This document shows, piece after piece, positions 7,645 through 15,735 of a DNA stretch of 64,000 nt (its first letter is position 1; every line of letters begins with the position of its first letter). The DNA lies in assembly GCA_947259485.1 (NCBI GenBank), contig CAMYLU010000006.1, positions 1 to 64,000 on the forward strand, in the 5' to 3' direction. The stretch is from an uncultured Gammaproteobacteria bacterium (GTDB taxonomy: Bacteria; Pseudomonadota; Gammaproteobacteria; GCA-001735895). The position numbers were made by a program, and so were the translations under genes. Below the pieces are notes generated by a model. That model had not been told where the DNA came from, searched no databases, and worked only from the letters and a program-made list of their open reading frames with translations.

Positions 7645-8752
7645 TTATCACCTTTGCTTCAAGCGGCCAGCGTGGGGTCTGGTTGACGCGTGGTCCATAA
7701 CCCAGGCGTCCCAGCATTTGTACCGTTTCGCCATCTTTGGCGAGCAGTATATGGGAACGTTTGTACAGTTTCTCCATTTCGCCGTATTCCTGTAAAGCCT
7801 GGCTGACCGGGTGCAGCGCTAATCCGAGCTCGGTGGTCTTGAGATTGAGACGCAGCCATGCAGCTCCGGCCGCTATCTGGCTGAGCCTATCATTATTGGG
7901 GCTGGTGATCACGGCATAGGCAGGTGTCGCCATCAACATATTTTTATACGAAGAGAGAAAAGATTGGGTTGCCTCACTGTCGGAGTCCGTAAATGCTTCG
8001 CGAGGCAGTATTCCCAGTAGCATCAGCGTCTCCAGCATGGGCCCTCCGATGTCGATCCCGTCCGGATTGGCGTTGATCTCCTGCTTGCCAATGCGCATCA
8101 GCTCGGCGCTTTCCTGGAGCGTGCGAGGGGTTGCCATTTCGATCTGGAAAGCCTCCCAGGTAAGCGAGTGCAGATTTTCGACCATTTCAGGATCGGTCAC
8201 GATATTTGCATAAGCCTGCAGGGTACTCCGACTGGATGCTTCGATAGCGGTCATCTGGTATGGCTCCTTGCAGGAACGCCTACCAAGTATATGTGCCGCC
8301 AATGGGTCAGTTGTCGCCGATCTGGAAAACCTGCCAATCGCTACGGGACCGTTTTCTCCTTCTGGGAACAGTTCCAGGCCCACGGCATGTCCGGTTAGCG
8401 TTGCTGCAATTTTCAACTGTTCCAGAAAACAACCCAATCCGATCGTAATCTGGCGTGAAAACGGGTCGGTATGTGGCAACGCTCGATTCGGATCGCGATA
8501 GAGAATGACAGTGTCAGGGCCAACGAGATCAACCATCCAGGGTTGTAGATTGTGCGGATTTGGTGCCAGAATCGCATAAGAAAGAGCGTTTTTGCGCGGA
8601 TCTTCATAGTTGCCGGCATTTTGCCAGGGGGCTAGTGCCGTATGTGGTCTCCTGGTGGTGACAAAGGCAGTTGTGCCAATACCAGCTGCCGCGATGAAAC
8701 CGCCTCCGATTAAGGCCAGGGTTTTGCGTCGAGATTTATTCATTGTATTCAT
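7637..8752 (-). CDS. Exported nitroreductase-family protein (Acg-like)
   Basis: About 371 residues. The N-terminus carries a twin-arginine-like signal (SRRKTLALIGGG) and a hydrophobic stretch, so it is likely exported or membrane anchored. The remainder resembles the two-domain nitroreductase/Acg family, with APNPHNLQPW near the N-terminus and AGAAWLRLNLKTTELGLALHP near the C-terminus typical of FMN-binding nitroreductase folds. Enzymatic activity is unproven. An upstream in-frame ATG at 8836 was rejected because the promoter and operator lie between it and 8752. ATG at 8743 is a second possible start. It is the first gene of an operon with marR. Confidence 0.82.
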   Translation of the reverse strand: MNTMNKSRRKTLALIGGGFIAAAGIGTTAFVTTRRPHTALAPWQNAGNYEDPRKNALSYAILAPNPHNLQPWMVDLVGPDTVILYRDPNRALPHTDPFSRQITIGLGCFLEQLKIAATLTGHAVGLELFPEGENGPVAIGRFSRSATTDPLAAHILGRRSCKEPYQMTAIEASSRSTLQAYANIVTDPEMVENLHSLTWEAFQIEMATPRTLQESAELMRIGKQEINANPDGIDIGGPMLETLMLLGILPREAFTDSDSEATQSFLSSYKNMLMATPAYAVITSPNNDRLSQIAAGAAWLRLNLKTTELGLALHPVSQALQEYGEMEKLYKRSHILLAKDGETVQMLGRLGYGPRVNQTPRWPLEAKVING

Positions 8753-8760
8753 AATATTTA

Positions 8761-8803
8761 GTTCGAATTCGAACAATATATTACGATATCGAATTAAAAT
8801 CAA
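8761..8803 (-). promoter_or_regulatory. Promoter plus palindromic operator of the nitroreductase-marR operon
   Basis: TTGATT (8798-8803) and TATATT (8775-8780) on the minus strand are separated by 17 bases, a near-consensus sigma-70 promoter. Directly after the -10 lies GTTCGAATTCGAAC (8761-8774), a perfect 14-bp palindrome covering the predicted start of transcription. This is the expected place for repression by the MarR protein of the same operon. Confidence 0.75.
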
Positions 8804-8919
8804 GTTAATTAAAACTCCAGCCAGGGGAGTGGCCATGGAACGATGAATTTATGTTGTGATCCTTATGCTGGCCAACGCAATCAAGGTATGCTGTCTGCGC
8901 TAATTTCGAGCCAAAACAA

Positions 8920-10158
8920 TTGTCATCTTTGAAGAACAATATTCGGTTGTATCCCTGGTTTCTGGCCGCGTCCAACGGGCATGCCTGGATAACCGTGTTT
9001 TTTTTATACATGAGTCAGAGTTTGCCGTTGGACCAGGTAATCCAGCTTTCCGCAGTCTACTACCTGTCTGTTTTTGTGCTGGAAGTTCCATCGGGCTATT
9101 TTTCGGATCGTATCGGTCGTCGCACCACATTGCTGATAGCTGCTGGCGCATTGGTTACCTCGTACTGTTGTTTCATCATCGGTGGAAATTTCTGGTGGTT
9201 TGCCGCGGGCCAGTTCCTGCTTGCGGCTGGCATAGCCATGCAGTCGGGCACCGATACGGCATTACATTATGACTCGCTCAAGGCCCTTGGTCGCGAAAGT
9301 GAGTATGCAGGACGTGAAGCGAATGCGCAGCAATGGGGAATGATCAGTTTGGCCGTCGCAACACTGTCAGGCGGTGCACTGGGCCTTATCGACCTGCGCC
9401 TGGCGTATGTATTTTCTCTGCTCAGTGCGATTATTATGGCGGTGTTAGTGTGGCGTTTTGTAGAACCGGTACATGCCGATGAGACCACGGCGCTGCCGCA
9501 AAGCTTCAGCAGGGTTGTTTTGAGTTGTTTGGTCAAGCTTCGCGAGCCCTTGCTGGGCTGGATTTTTCTGGTCGTTATCGTGCTCTATGCGCTGGCCCAT
9601 ATCGTGTTCGAGTTTTATCAGCCCTATATAACGCTGCTGCAGCTGCCGCTACTCGCTGCATCGTCGTATGCACCACTCATATCGGGAGTGGTGATCTCGA
9701 TTTCCATGTTTGGTGGCGCAATCGGTGCCAGGGCCAGTATTGCCTGGCAATCGAAGCTTGGATTGATAGGGGTACTAGCGGTCGCGATGCTGATTCAACT
9801 CGGTATCGTCGCGGCTATGGCAATCGCGCTAAGCCCGCTTGTACTGGCGCTTGTTTGTGCACGAAATTTTCCAATGGCATTGGTGCATGCGCCGGTCAGG
9901 GCTGCGATTGCGCCGCGGATTCAACGCGAACAACGCGCAACCTATTTGTCGTTGCAGGGCCTGTCCGAGAGGCTGTTTTTTGCACTGCTGTTACTCGGAC
10001 TGGCCTCGGGCCTGGAAAAGGGCGCCCCGATTGCCGAACCGACTTTGCTGGGTATTTTGACCTCGACCCTGTGGATTGGTATTGCCACCGCGACCGTATT
10101 GTTTATTTTTTCGGGTAAAATTCAGCGTGTGCTTAACGCAGGTCTCCAGGTCGAGTGA
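8920..10158 (+). CDS. MFS transporter
   Basis: A 412-residue, twelve-helix major facilitator. The loop between helices 2 and 3 reads SGYFSDRIGRRTTLL, the standard MFS D-x-x-G-R-R motif. Cargo is unknown; the overall pattern (FLYMSQSLPLDQVIQLSAVYYLSVFVLEVPSGY) recalls drug- or metabolite-efflux relatives. The start is read as TTG at 8920 with weak ribosome-binding support; TTG at 8929 is an alternative. It is divergent from the nitroreductase operon and precedes the renalase-like oxidase by 52 bases on the same strand, so cotranscription is possible. Confidence 0.88.
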   Translation: MSSLKNNIRLYPWFLAASNGHAWITVFFLYMSQSLPLDQVIQLSAVYYLSVFVLEVPSGYFSDRIGRRTTLLIAAGALVTSYCCFIIGGNFWWFAAGQFLLAAGIAMQSGTDTALHYDSLKALGRESEYAGREANAQQWGMISLAVATLSGGALGLIDLRLAYVFSLLSAIIMAVLVWRFVEPVHADETTALPQSFSRVVLSCLVKLREPLLGWIFLVVIVLYALAHIVFEFYQPYITLLQLPLLAASSYAPLISGVVISISMFGGAIGARASIAWQSKLGLIGVLAVAMLIQLGIVAAMAIALSPLVLALVCARNFPMALVHAPVRAAIAPRIQREQRATYLSLQGLSERLFFALLLLGLASGLEKGAPIAEPTLLGILTSTLWIGIATATVLFIFSGKIQRVLNAGLQVE

Positions 10159-10210
10159 TACGAGTCAAAGGAAATAGATTGATACCGCTGGCTATACGGT
10201 CGCCGTTGCT

Positions 10211-11194
10211 ATGAAACGCATCGCCATTATCGGAGCAGGCATTGCCGGGTTAGGCCTGGCACGCGAAATTCACCGGCTTGCCGAGGTAACGGTATTTGAA
10301 AAATCGCGCGGCTATGGCGGCCGTATGGCGACGCGACAATCCCAATCCTACCAGTTTGACCACGGGGCGCAGTTTTTCACGGCTAAATCAGGGCAGTTTG
10401 AAAGTTTACTCGAACCTTATATCGCCACTGGCCATGTGGCACGCTGGGACGCAGAATTTGTGGAGATAGAATCCGCCAAAATTATATGCAGGCGCAACTG
10501 GATTGATGGCCCACCGCATTACGTTTGTGTCCCGCAAATGAATATCCTTGCTAAACAAATGGCTGCCGATCTTGACGTGGTTCTCCAGACGCGTGTAACA
10601 CAGATTGTTAGGATGGACTCGCACTGGCGACTGTTTGATCAGAATCAGGTGAGCCTCGGTGATTTCGATTGGGTTGTCTTAGCGATACCCGCGAAGCAGG
10701 CGCTCGAGCTGATGCCCGAGTCCTTTGCCGGTCTTGGCGTAATCGCAGCAAAACAGATGCTGGGATGTTATTCGCTGATGCTCGGTTTTAAACAGGCCTT
10801 GCCTCTCGACTGGCAGGCAGCATTCGTCAGCGGTGCCGATATCAGCTGGATCTCAAACGACAGCAGTAAACCCGGCCGCCCTGGTTGCTATAGCTTGCTG
10901 GTTCATTCGACCAATCGTTGGGCCGAGCAAAACCTCGAGGCAGACCAGGAGGCTGTTATCGCCTACCTGCAAGCCGAAGTTGAACGGGTAATTCGACATG
11001 ATGTAACCAGTGCCGATCATGTCGCGCTGCAGCGTTGGCGCTATGCAAATATTGAAAGGCAAAATGGAGCTAATTTTTTAATTGATCCCGACTGTCGGCT
11101 TGCCGCGGTGGGTGATTGGTGCATCCATGGTCGAATCGAGTCGGCCTATCTGAGCGGGTTCGGGCTGGCGCAAGAGTTGAGGCCTGATCTGTAG
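10211..11194 (+). CDS. Renalase-like FAD/NAD(P)-binding oxidoreductase
   Basis: A 327-residue flavoprotein (COG3380-like). The dinucleotide fold GAGIAGLGLAREI starts at residue 8, followed by EKSRGYGGRMATR, which contacts FAD in this family, and DHGAQFFTAK. A C-terminal GDWCIHGRIESAYLSG segment closes the FAD site. Bacterial renalases oxidise aberrant dihydro isomers of NAD(P)H; assignment to that exact activity is tentative. It is cytoplasmic with no signal peptide, follows the MFS gene and converges on the OmpA-type gene across a hairpin. Confidence 0.88.
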   Translation: MKRIAIIGAGIAGLGLAREIHRLAEVTVFEKSRGYGGRMATRQSQSYQFDHGAQFFTAKSGQFESLLEPYIATGHVARWDAEFVEIESAKIICRRNWIDGPPHYVCVPQMNILAKQMAADLDVVLQTRVTQIVRMDSHWRLFDQNQVSLGDFDWVVLAIPAKQALELMPESFAGLGVIAAKQMLGCYSLMLGFKQALPLDWQAAFVSGADISWISNDSSKPGRPGCYSLLVHSTNRWAEQNLEADQEAVIAYLQAEVERVIRHDVTSADHVALQRWRYANIERQNGANFLIDPDCRLAAVGDWCIHGRIESAYLSGFGLAQELRPDL

Positions 11195-11218
11195 GCCAAA
11201 CTGGAAGATTGAAAACGA

Positions 11219-11250
11219 CAGGCTGGCCATACTTTAATCGGGCCAGCCTG
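11219..11250. terminator. Hairpin between convergent genes, likely terminator
   Basis: CAGGCTGGCC (11219-11228) pairs perfectly with GGCCAGCCTG (11241-11250) across a 12-base loop. The minus-strand side is followed by TCGTTTTC, the plus side has no T run, so it probably acts mainly for the minus-strand lipoprotein gene. Confidence 0.6.
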
Positions 11251-11260
11251 ACGAGGACAA

Positions 11261-11938
11261 TCAGCTGTCTTCAGTTATCGGTATCAGCGAAAGCTCGACG
11301 CGTCGATTCAGGCTTCTACCCTCGCCGGTCGAATTATCAGCGATTGGCGTGCGTTCGCCGAAGCCGACGCTGTCAATTCGTGCTTCGACAACGCCTTTTG
11401 TCAGCAGGTATTTCGACACTGAATTGGCGCGTCGCTCTGACAGTGCCTGGTTGTAGTCATCTGAACCCCTGCTGTCGGTATGACCTGCGGATACGATGAT
11501 GGTTTTTTCAAACTCCTGCAGGACGATAATCACCGAATCCAGTACTTCGTAGAAATCGGCATTGAGGTCGTGTCCGGCGGTAACAAAGGTAATATTACCC
11601 GGCATGATCAGGTTGATATTGTCACCGTCACGTTCGACGCTAACACCGCTGTCGCGCAGGGTTTTTCTGAGCTTGGCTTCCTGCGAGTCCATGTAGTAGC
11701 CGATACCACCACCGGCAATCGCTCCGATTCCGGCAGCCTGGAGCATCTTTCTCTTGCGCGTTTTGCTGCTTTCATCCTTGTTGCTGAGATAGGCCAGAAC
11801 TACACCGATGCCAGCACCAATGCCGGCACCCTTGGCGGTATTGGATGTCTTTTGCTCACCGGTATAGGGATCAAATGTCTCACAACCCGATATAAAAGAC
11901 AGGCTGACGATACTGATAATAACGAGTAATTTTTTCAT
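11261..11938 (-). CDS. OmpA-family lipoprotein (YiaD-like)
   Basis: About 225 residues. A lipoprotein signal ends in the lipobox SFISGC with Cys19, so it is anchored in the outer membrane or inner leaflet. A glycine-zipper stretch follows (GAGIGAGIGVVLAY and AAGIGAIAGGGIGYY), then the C-terminal OmpA peptidoglycan-binding domain with HTDSRGSDDYNQALSERRA and the final SLNRRVEL. The role is probably envelope anchoring to peptidoglycan. The start at 11938 is favoured by AGGA upstream and the signal peptide; an upstream ATG at 11971 lacks support. Confidence 0.93.
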   Translation of the reverse strand: MKKLLVIISIVSLSFISGCETFDPYTGEQKTSNTAKGAGIGAGIGVVLAYLSNKDESSKTRKRKMLQAAGIGAIAGGGIGYYMDSQEAKLRKTLRDSGVSVERDGDNINLIMPGNITFVTAGHDLNADFYEVLDSVIIVLQEFEKTIIVSAGHTDSRGSDDYNQALSERRANSVSKYLLTKGVVEARIDSVGFGERTPIADNSTGEGRSLNRRVELSLIPITEDS

Positions 11939-12048
11939 GGGAAATCCTGCGGTTAAAAAGTTGATAAACAAATCGCTTGACGACGGAGTATAGGCAAGTG
12001 GAGCGAGATTTTACGAAATAATACCTGGCTTACCAAATTTTCCAGGCT

Positions 12049-12375
12049 TCATTCAGATTCCGGGATTTTGTAGGCTTCTAGGTCGATTGATTTTAATGCC
12101 ATTCCTTCGAGAATCAACTCGCCCCGATATCTTCTATCGCCAGTTGAAGAAAATTCAAACTGGTAGGTTCGTCTGAAAACCAGGTTTCCGCTGGAATTGC
12201 GTATCGGCCAAAATCCGGTAATCACCATGCTTTGATCCAGTAGTTGCAAATCCAGTTGTCGACAATGCTCCATGGCCAGCTGGCGCGCTCTTCCTTTGAA
12301 CAAACCACTTTGCCACCAGTAAAGTGCACCCAGGCCAACAAGCACCAGGCACGATAAATTAACCAGGCTAAACAT
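12049..12375 (-). CDS. DUF3301 family protein
   Basis: A 108-residue protein of the DUF3301 family, common in Gammaproteobacteria. It has one N-terminal membrane segment (VNLSCLVLVGLGALYWW), then ARQLAMEHCRQLDLQLLDQS, the conserved part with a Cys, and a beta-rich tail (RRTYQFEFSSTGDRRYRGEL). No function is known to me. It sits alone between trpA and the OmpA-type lipoprotein. Confidence 0.88.
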   Translation of the reverse strand: MFSLVNLSCLVLVGLGALYWWQSGLFKGRARQLAMEHCRQLDLQLLDQSMVITGFWPIRNSSGNLVFRRTYQFEFSSTGDRRYRGELILEGMALKSIDLEAYKIPESE

Positions 12376-12442
12376 GTGTTTATTGTAATCGAAACTCGGT
12401 AAACCCCGGCGCCAGTTTACGGCACTTTATCGCCAGGGTGGG

Positions 12443-13213
12443 TCAGACTTGTAGTGAATCAATTTCCCGGATAATCGATTTCATTTTATTCGCTGCAACC
12501 TCGCTGCCTTCATCACGTTGCCATTCGATGTATTGCGAGCAAAACGCGGCCACCTCGGCCTTGCCGGTCAATGCATTGAGATCCTTGACGGTACGCACAC
12601 CGAAGCCCACTGCCAGTGGTAAATCGGTATGTTTGCGGATTTCGGCGATATAGTGTTGAAATTTTTCGCCCCACTGGGTTTCATGGCCGGTTACACCCAT
12701 GCGCGAAACCACGTAAATCATACCGCGCGAGGCTTTGGCTATTTTTTCGACCCTTTCGGCTGAGGTATTCGGCGTCACCATCAGGATGGGAGACAGTCCC
12801 AGGGCATCGAGCGTCGGTAGCCAGGGTTCAATCTCCTCTACCGGCCAGTCAGGCACGATCATACCCTTGATACCCGCGGCCGCGGCCTTTTCGAATAATT
12901 CCTGTAAACCATAGCGAAATAATGGGTTCAGGTAACTCATCAAGATAAAAGTCACTTCTGGGTGACGCGCACACACGGTGGTTGCAAGGTCAAGCGTTGC
13001 CTGCACCGAGCCGCCGTGCTTAAGGGCTTCATAGCAAGCGTTGACCAGCGTGTGGCCATCGGCTACGGGATCGCTGAATGGTACCTGCAACTCGATCAAT
13101 TTGACGCCGGCCTCGGCCAGGCCTGCAATTGCTTTCTCGTTTTCCTCGAGGCTGGGGAAGCCAATCACCGCGTGGGACATGATTTGCAAATCTTCGTACT
13201 GTGCTGGAAACAT
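12443..13213 (-). CDS. trpA: Tryptophan synthase alpha chain, divergent type
   Basis: A 256-residue TIM barrel that cleaves indole-3-glycerol phosphate to indole in the trpBA complex. The catalytic acids are present: E41 in LIELQVPFSDP and D52 in PVADG (E49 and D60 in E. coli). The loop-6 segment is VSRMGVTGHET. Differences from canonical TrpA are a short N-terminus (IMSHAVIGFPS) and an altered phosphate-binding region (AAFCSQYIEW where GSAIVK is usual). It starts two bases after the trpB stop. Activity is likely but not certain given the altered loop. Confidence 0.9.
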   Translation of the reverse strand: MFPAQYEDLQIMSHAVIGFPSLEENEKAIAGLAEAGVKLIELQVPFSDPVADGHTLVNACYEALKHGGSVQATLDLATTVCARHPEVTFILMSYLNPLFRYGLQELFEKAAAAGIKGMIVPDWPVEEIEPWLPTLDALGLSPILMVTPNTSAERVEKIAKASRGMIYVVSRMGVTGHETQWGEKFQHYIAEIRKHTDLPLAVGFGVRTVKDLNALTGKAEVAAFCSQYIEWQRDEGSEVAANKMKSIIREIDSLQV

Positions 13214-13215
13214 GA

Positions 13216-14475
13216 TTAGTGCCCTCGCTTCTTTGCCAATGCTTCGCTAGAACGGACGGCTTCACGTTGCAGAAATTCGGTCCATTCGCGTTGCGGAAAT
13301 GCTCGTGCCACGGTGAAAATGTCCTTGTCGCCGCGGCCACTCAGGTTGATGACAACATTTTGCTCCGGTTTCATCTGCCTGGCGCGCTTGAAACCGCCGG
13401 CGAGTCCGTGTGCCGATTCCAGCGCCGGGATAATACCCTCGGTTTTCATTAACAGGCTGAAAGCCTCGGTGACTTCATCGTCGGTGGCCGATTCCGGGAT
13501 TACGCGCCCCTGTTGCGACAGGTAGGCCAGGATCGGCGAAACGCCGACGTAATCAAGTCCGGCGGCAATACTGTGGGTATCGCCAAGCTGTCCGTCATCG
13601 TTTTGCAGGAATAGAGTCTTATAGCCTTGTGCGATACCGGTTTCGCCGGTGTTTTGCGACAGGCGAATCGAGTGTTTACCGTCTTCCAGGCTGACTCCGC
13701 CGGCCTCTACACCGACCAGGTTGACTTCAGGGATTTCCAGAAACGCCCCGAAGGCGCCCATCGCGTTGGAGCCACCGCCAACACAAGCGACGATCTCGTC
13801 AGGCAGGCGTCCCATTTGACGCAAAGACTGTTCCTTGATCTCATCGCTGATAATGCTCTGAAAATAGGAAACCAGCTCTGGAAAGGGCGCTGGCCCGCAG
13901 GCGGTACCGAGCACGTAATGCGTGGTTTCGACCGTGGCGGCCCAGTCGCGCAGGGCTTCATCGAGTGCTTCTTTCAATGTCTGTGCACCGGTGGTGACGC
14001 CGACCACGTCGGATCCGAGCTGGCGCATCCAGAATACATTCGAGTATTGACGTTCGATATCCTCGGCACCCATGTAAATAGTCGCATCGAGCCCAAGGCG
14101 TGCCGCCATGATGGCAGTCGCAAGCCCATGCTGTCCGGCGCCAGTTTCGGCGATAACGCGTTGTTTACCCATGCGCTGCACCAGCAGACCCTGTCCCAGC
14201 ACGTTATTGACTTTATGCGCGCCTGAATGGTTCAAATCCTCGCGTTTTAACCAGATTTGGGCCCCGCCGAGCTGTTTCGACAGTCTTCGCAGGGGTGTCA
14301 GGGGTGTTGGACGGCCGCTGAATTCCTGGCAAAGGGTAGCGAACTCTTGCCAGAAAGCCGGATCATCGCGCAGAGCAAAGAATAAATCTTCGAGCTCGGT
14401 AAGTGCGGGTAGCAGTATTTCGGGGACGAAACGGCCGCCGAATTCTCCAAAATAACCATTTTCACTGCGAATCAT
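13216..14475 (-). CDS. trpB: Tryptophan synthase beta chain
   Basis: A 419-residue PLP enzyme condensing indole with L-serine to tryptophan. PLP lysine K88 lies in LNHSGAHKVNN, the AETGAGQHG loop binds the substrate carboxylate, GGGSN holds the PLP phosphate, and NLSGRGDKD is near the C-terminus. The overall pattern reminds me of the chlamydial-type subgroup. Start 14475 is set by GGAGG five bases upstream; the ATG at 14514 has none. No other trp gene adjoins the pair, and a divergent TetR gene shares its upstream region. Confidence 0.95.
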   Translation of the reverse strand: MIRSENGYFGEFGGRFVPEILLPALTELEDLFFALRDDPAFWQEFATLCQEFSGRPTPLTPLRRLSKQLGGAQIWLKREDLNHSGAHKVNNVLGQGLLVQRMGKQRVIAETGAGQHGLATAIMAARLGLDATIYMGAEDIERQYSNVFWMRQLGSDVVGVTTGAQTLKEALDEALRDWAATVETTHYVLGTACGPAPFPELVSYFQSIISDEIKEQSLRQMGRLPDEIVACVGGGSNAMGAFGAFLEIPEVNLVGVEAGGVSLEDGKHSIRLSQNTGETGIAQGYKTLFLQNDDGQLGDTHSIAAGLDYVGVSPILAYLSQQGRVIPESATDDEVTEAFSLLMKTEGIIPALESAHGLAGGFKRARQMKPEQNVVINLSGRGDKDIFTVARAFPQREWTEFLQREAVRSSEALAKKRGH

Positions 14476-14507
14476 CGTGGCCTCCGGGCGCAAAACGCAT
14501 ACAAATA

Positions 14508-14536
14508 ATGACATTAACTAAACGGTTTAGTATAGT
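14508..14536. promoter_or_regulatory. TetR-type operator within a promoter between tetR and trpBA
   Basis: ACTAAACGGTTTAGT (14517-14531) is a perfect 15-bp palindrome. On plus it lies in the 17-base spacer of ATGACA (14508-14513) and TATAGT (14531-14536), a good promoter for the TetR gene at 14569. It also lies 42 bases upstream of trpB, overlapping TATACT on the minus strand, so one repressor could control both directions. Confidence 0.7.
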
Positions 14537-14568
14537 TTGCATAATTTAGATTTATATTCAACCCTGTT

Positions 14569-15030
14569 ATGGCTCAAAGATCCAAAAAAGACCACATTGC
14601 CGCTGCCGCATTGCCACTATTTCTCGAAAACGGTTTTAAGGGCACTTCCATCGACATGGTGGTCAGGGAAAGCGGTGTATCGAAGCCAACCGTTTATAAC
14701 CATTTCCCTGACAAGGCAGCGTTGATGCTGGCGGTGCTGTCACGATGGATCGAAAACAATAAACCGCTGATATTGCCGATCAAGGATCCGACAGAACTGG
14801 AAAAGCTGGTTCGTGATCACTGGCTGACCGATGAGGCGGTCAGGCTCTATGCAATCGTAATTGGTGAAGGCAGGCGATTTCCGTCGGCAAGAAAGCTGTT
14901 CTGGGGGCAGTTCGATCGATTATGGCGGGTCGCGTTTGGTTATGTTTGTGAGCATTCCCCCAACCTTGAACAGGCGGTTATAGATCAACAGTTGGATCGG
15001 CAATTACTTGATCGTTTGAGAGCCCAGTAG
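14569..15030 (+). CDS. TetR/AcrR family transcriptional regulator
   Basis: A 153-residue protein with a clear N-terminal TetR helix-turn-helix: DHIAAAALPLFLENGFKGTS followed by GVSKPTVYNHFPDKAALM. The C-terminal ligand domain is short for the family (~200 residues is usual). It is divergent from trpBA, and the intergenic palindrome ACTAAACGGTTTAGT is the probable binding site. It is likely autoregulated and may control trpBA; the ligand is unknown. The start ATG lacks a Shine-Dalgarno site. Confidence 0.92.
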   Translation: MAQRSKKDHIAAAALPLFLENGFKGTSIDMVVRESGVSKPTVYNHFPDKAALMLAVLSRWIENNKPLILPIKDPTELEKLVRDHWLTDEAVRLYAIVIGEGRRFPSARKLFWGQFDRLWRVAFGYVCEHSPNLEQAVIDQQLDRQLLDRLRAQ

Positions 15031-15094
15031 AGGGGCGGAACTATATCGCGTTTACAAGGACGAATAAGTCTCGATTAATCGATCAGGAACGATA

Positions 15095-15529
15095 ATGAAA
15101 AGTATTCTGTTGGGAGCCATAGCGTTGATATTCATGCCGCTGGCGGTTGCGGGTAAACCGGCAACATTTTCCACTGGCGATGGCGCTATTCGGGGTTACG
15201 ATCCGGTTGCCTATTTCACCGTTGGTGAACCGACTCCTGGCCAGGACAAGTACTCGACCCGGTGGCAGGGCGCGATTTACAAGTTTTCGAGTGCCGACAA
15301 CCTCGCGCTTTTCAAATCCGATCCGGCACAATACACACCGCAGTATGGTGGTTACTGTGCTTACGCTGTCTCAAAGGGAGCAACGGCGAATACCGAACCC
15401 GAGGCCTGGACCATCGTCAATGGTAAGCTTTACCTGAACTTCAGCCTCAGTGTGCAAAAGCGATGGCGTAAAGATATCCCGGGGCATATCAAGTCAGCAG
15501 ACAGTAACTGGCCGGGCGTTCTTAATTAG
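15095..15529 (+). CDS. Exported YHS domain-containing protein
   Basis: A 144-residue protein with a signal peptide (LLGAIALIFMPLAVAG) and a single YHS-type domain. The hallmark is AIRGYDPVAYF, then YKFSSADNLALFKSDPAQYT and the YGGYCAYAVSKG block with its Cys. YHS domains of this sort occur in periplasmic proteins thought to bind metal, but the role is unproven. It follows the TetR gene by 64 bases on the same strand. Possible in-frame coding remains continue past the stop codon. Confidence 0.88.
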   Translation: MKSILLGAIALIFMPLAVAGKPATFSTGDGAIRGYDPVAYFTVGEPTPGQDKYSTRWQGAIYKFSSADNLALFKSDPAQYTPQYGGYCAYAVSKGATANTEPEAWTIVNGKLYLNFSLSVQKRWRKDIPGHIKSADSNWPGVLN

Positions 15530-15729
15530 TGGATGAAGGTGTAACGCTGGTAAGCGGTATATTCGAAAACATCGGTTGCAGTGCCGGGGTTGCCGCAAAG
15601 TTGCCGAGCACCTGGCTGATGCAAACCTGTGCGGAATGGAGTCGCATGGTTTAAGGTATCCCACTGCCGCAGCAAACCTGGCAACAGATTTTGGCGTTGT
15701 CGCAACGGCTCGCGTGCGTTAAGAATTGA
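15529..15729 (+). other. Possible gene remnant with one internal stop
   Basis: Immediately after the YHS stop (sharing a G with it), one frame runs 41 codons to TAA (15652-15654). The same frame then reads on for 24 more codons to TGA (15727-15729). The pieces would read SAGVAAKLPSTWLMQTCAEW and LPQQTWQQILALSQRLACV. It looks protein-like but matches no family I know and could be chance. Nothing else was seen in this 200-base gap. Confidence 0.2.
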
Positions 15730-15735
15730 TACCCG

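Noticed and set aside
8753-8836. Longer nitroreductase starting at 8836
   Set aside because: The promoter and the palindromic operator lie inside this extension, so translation must begin downstream of them.
9525-10118. 197-codon plus-strand frame inside the MFS gene
   Set aside because: It is a shifted frame of the MFS gene, with Cys- and Arg-rich composition and no homology pattern.
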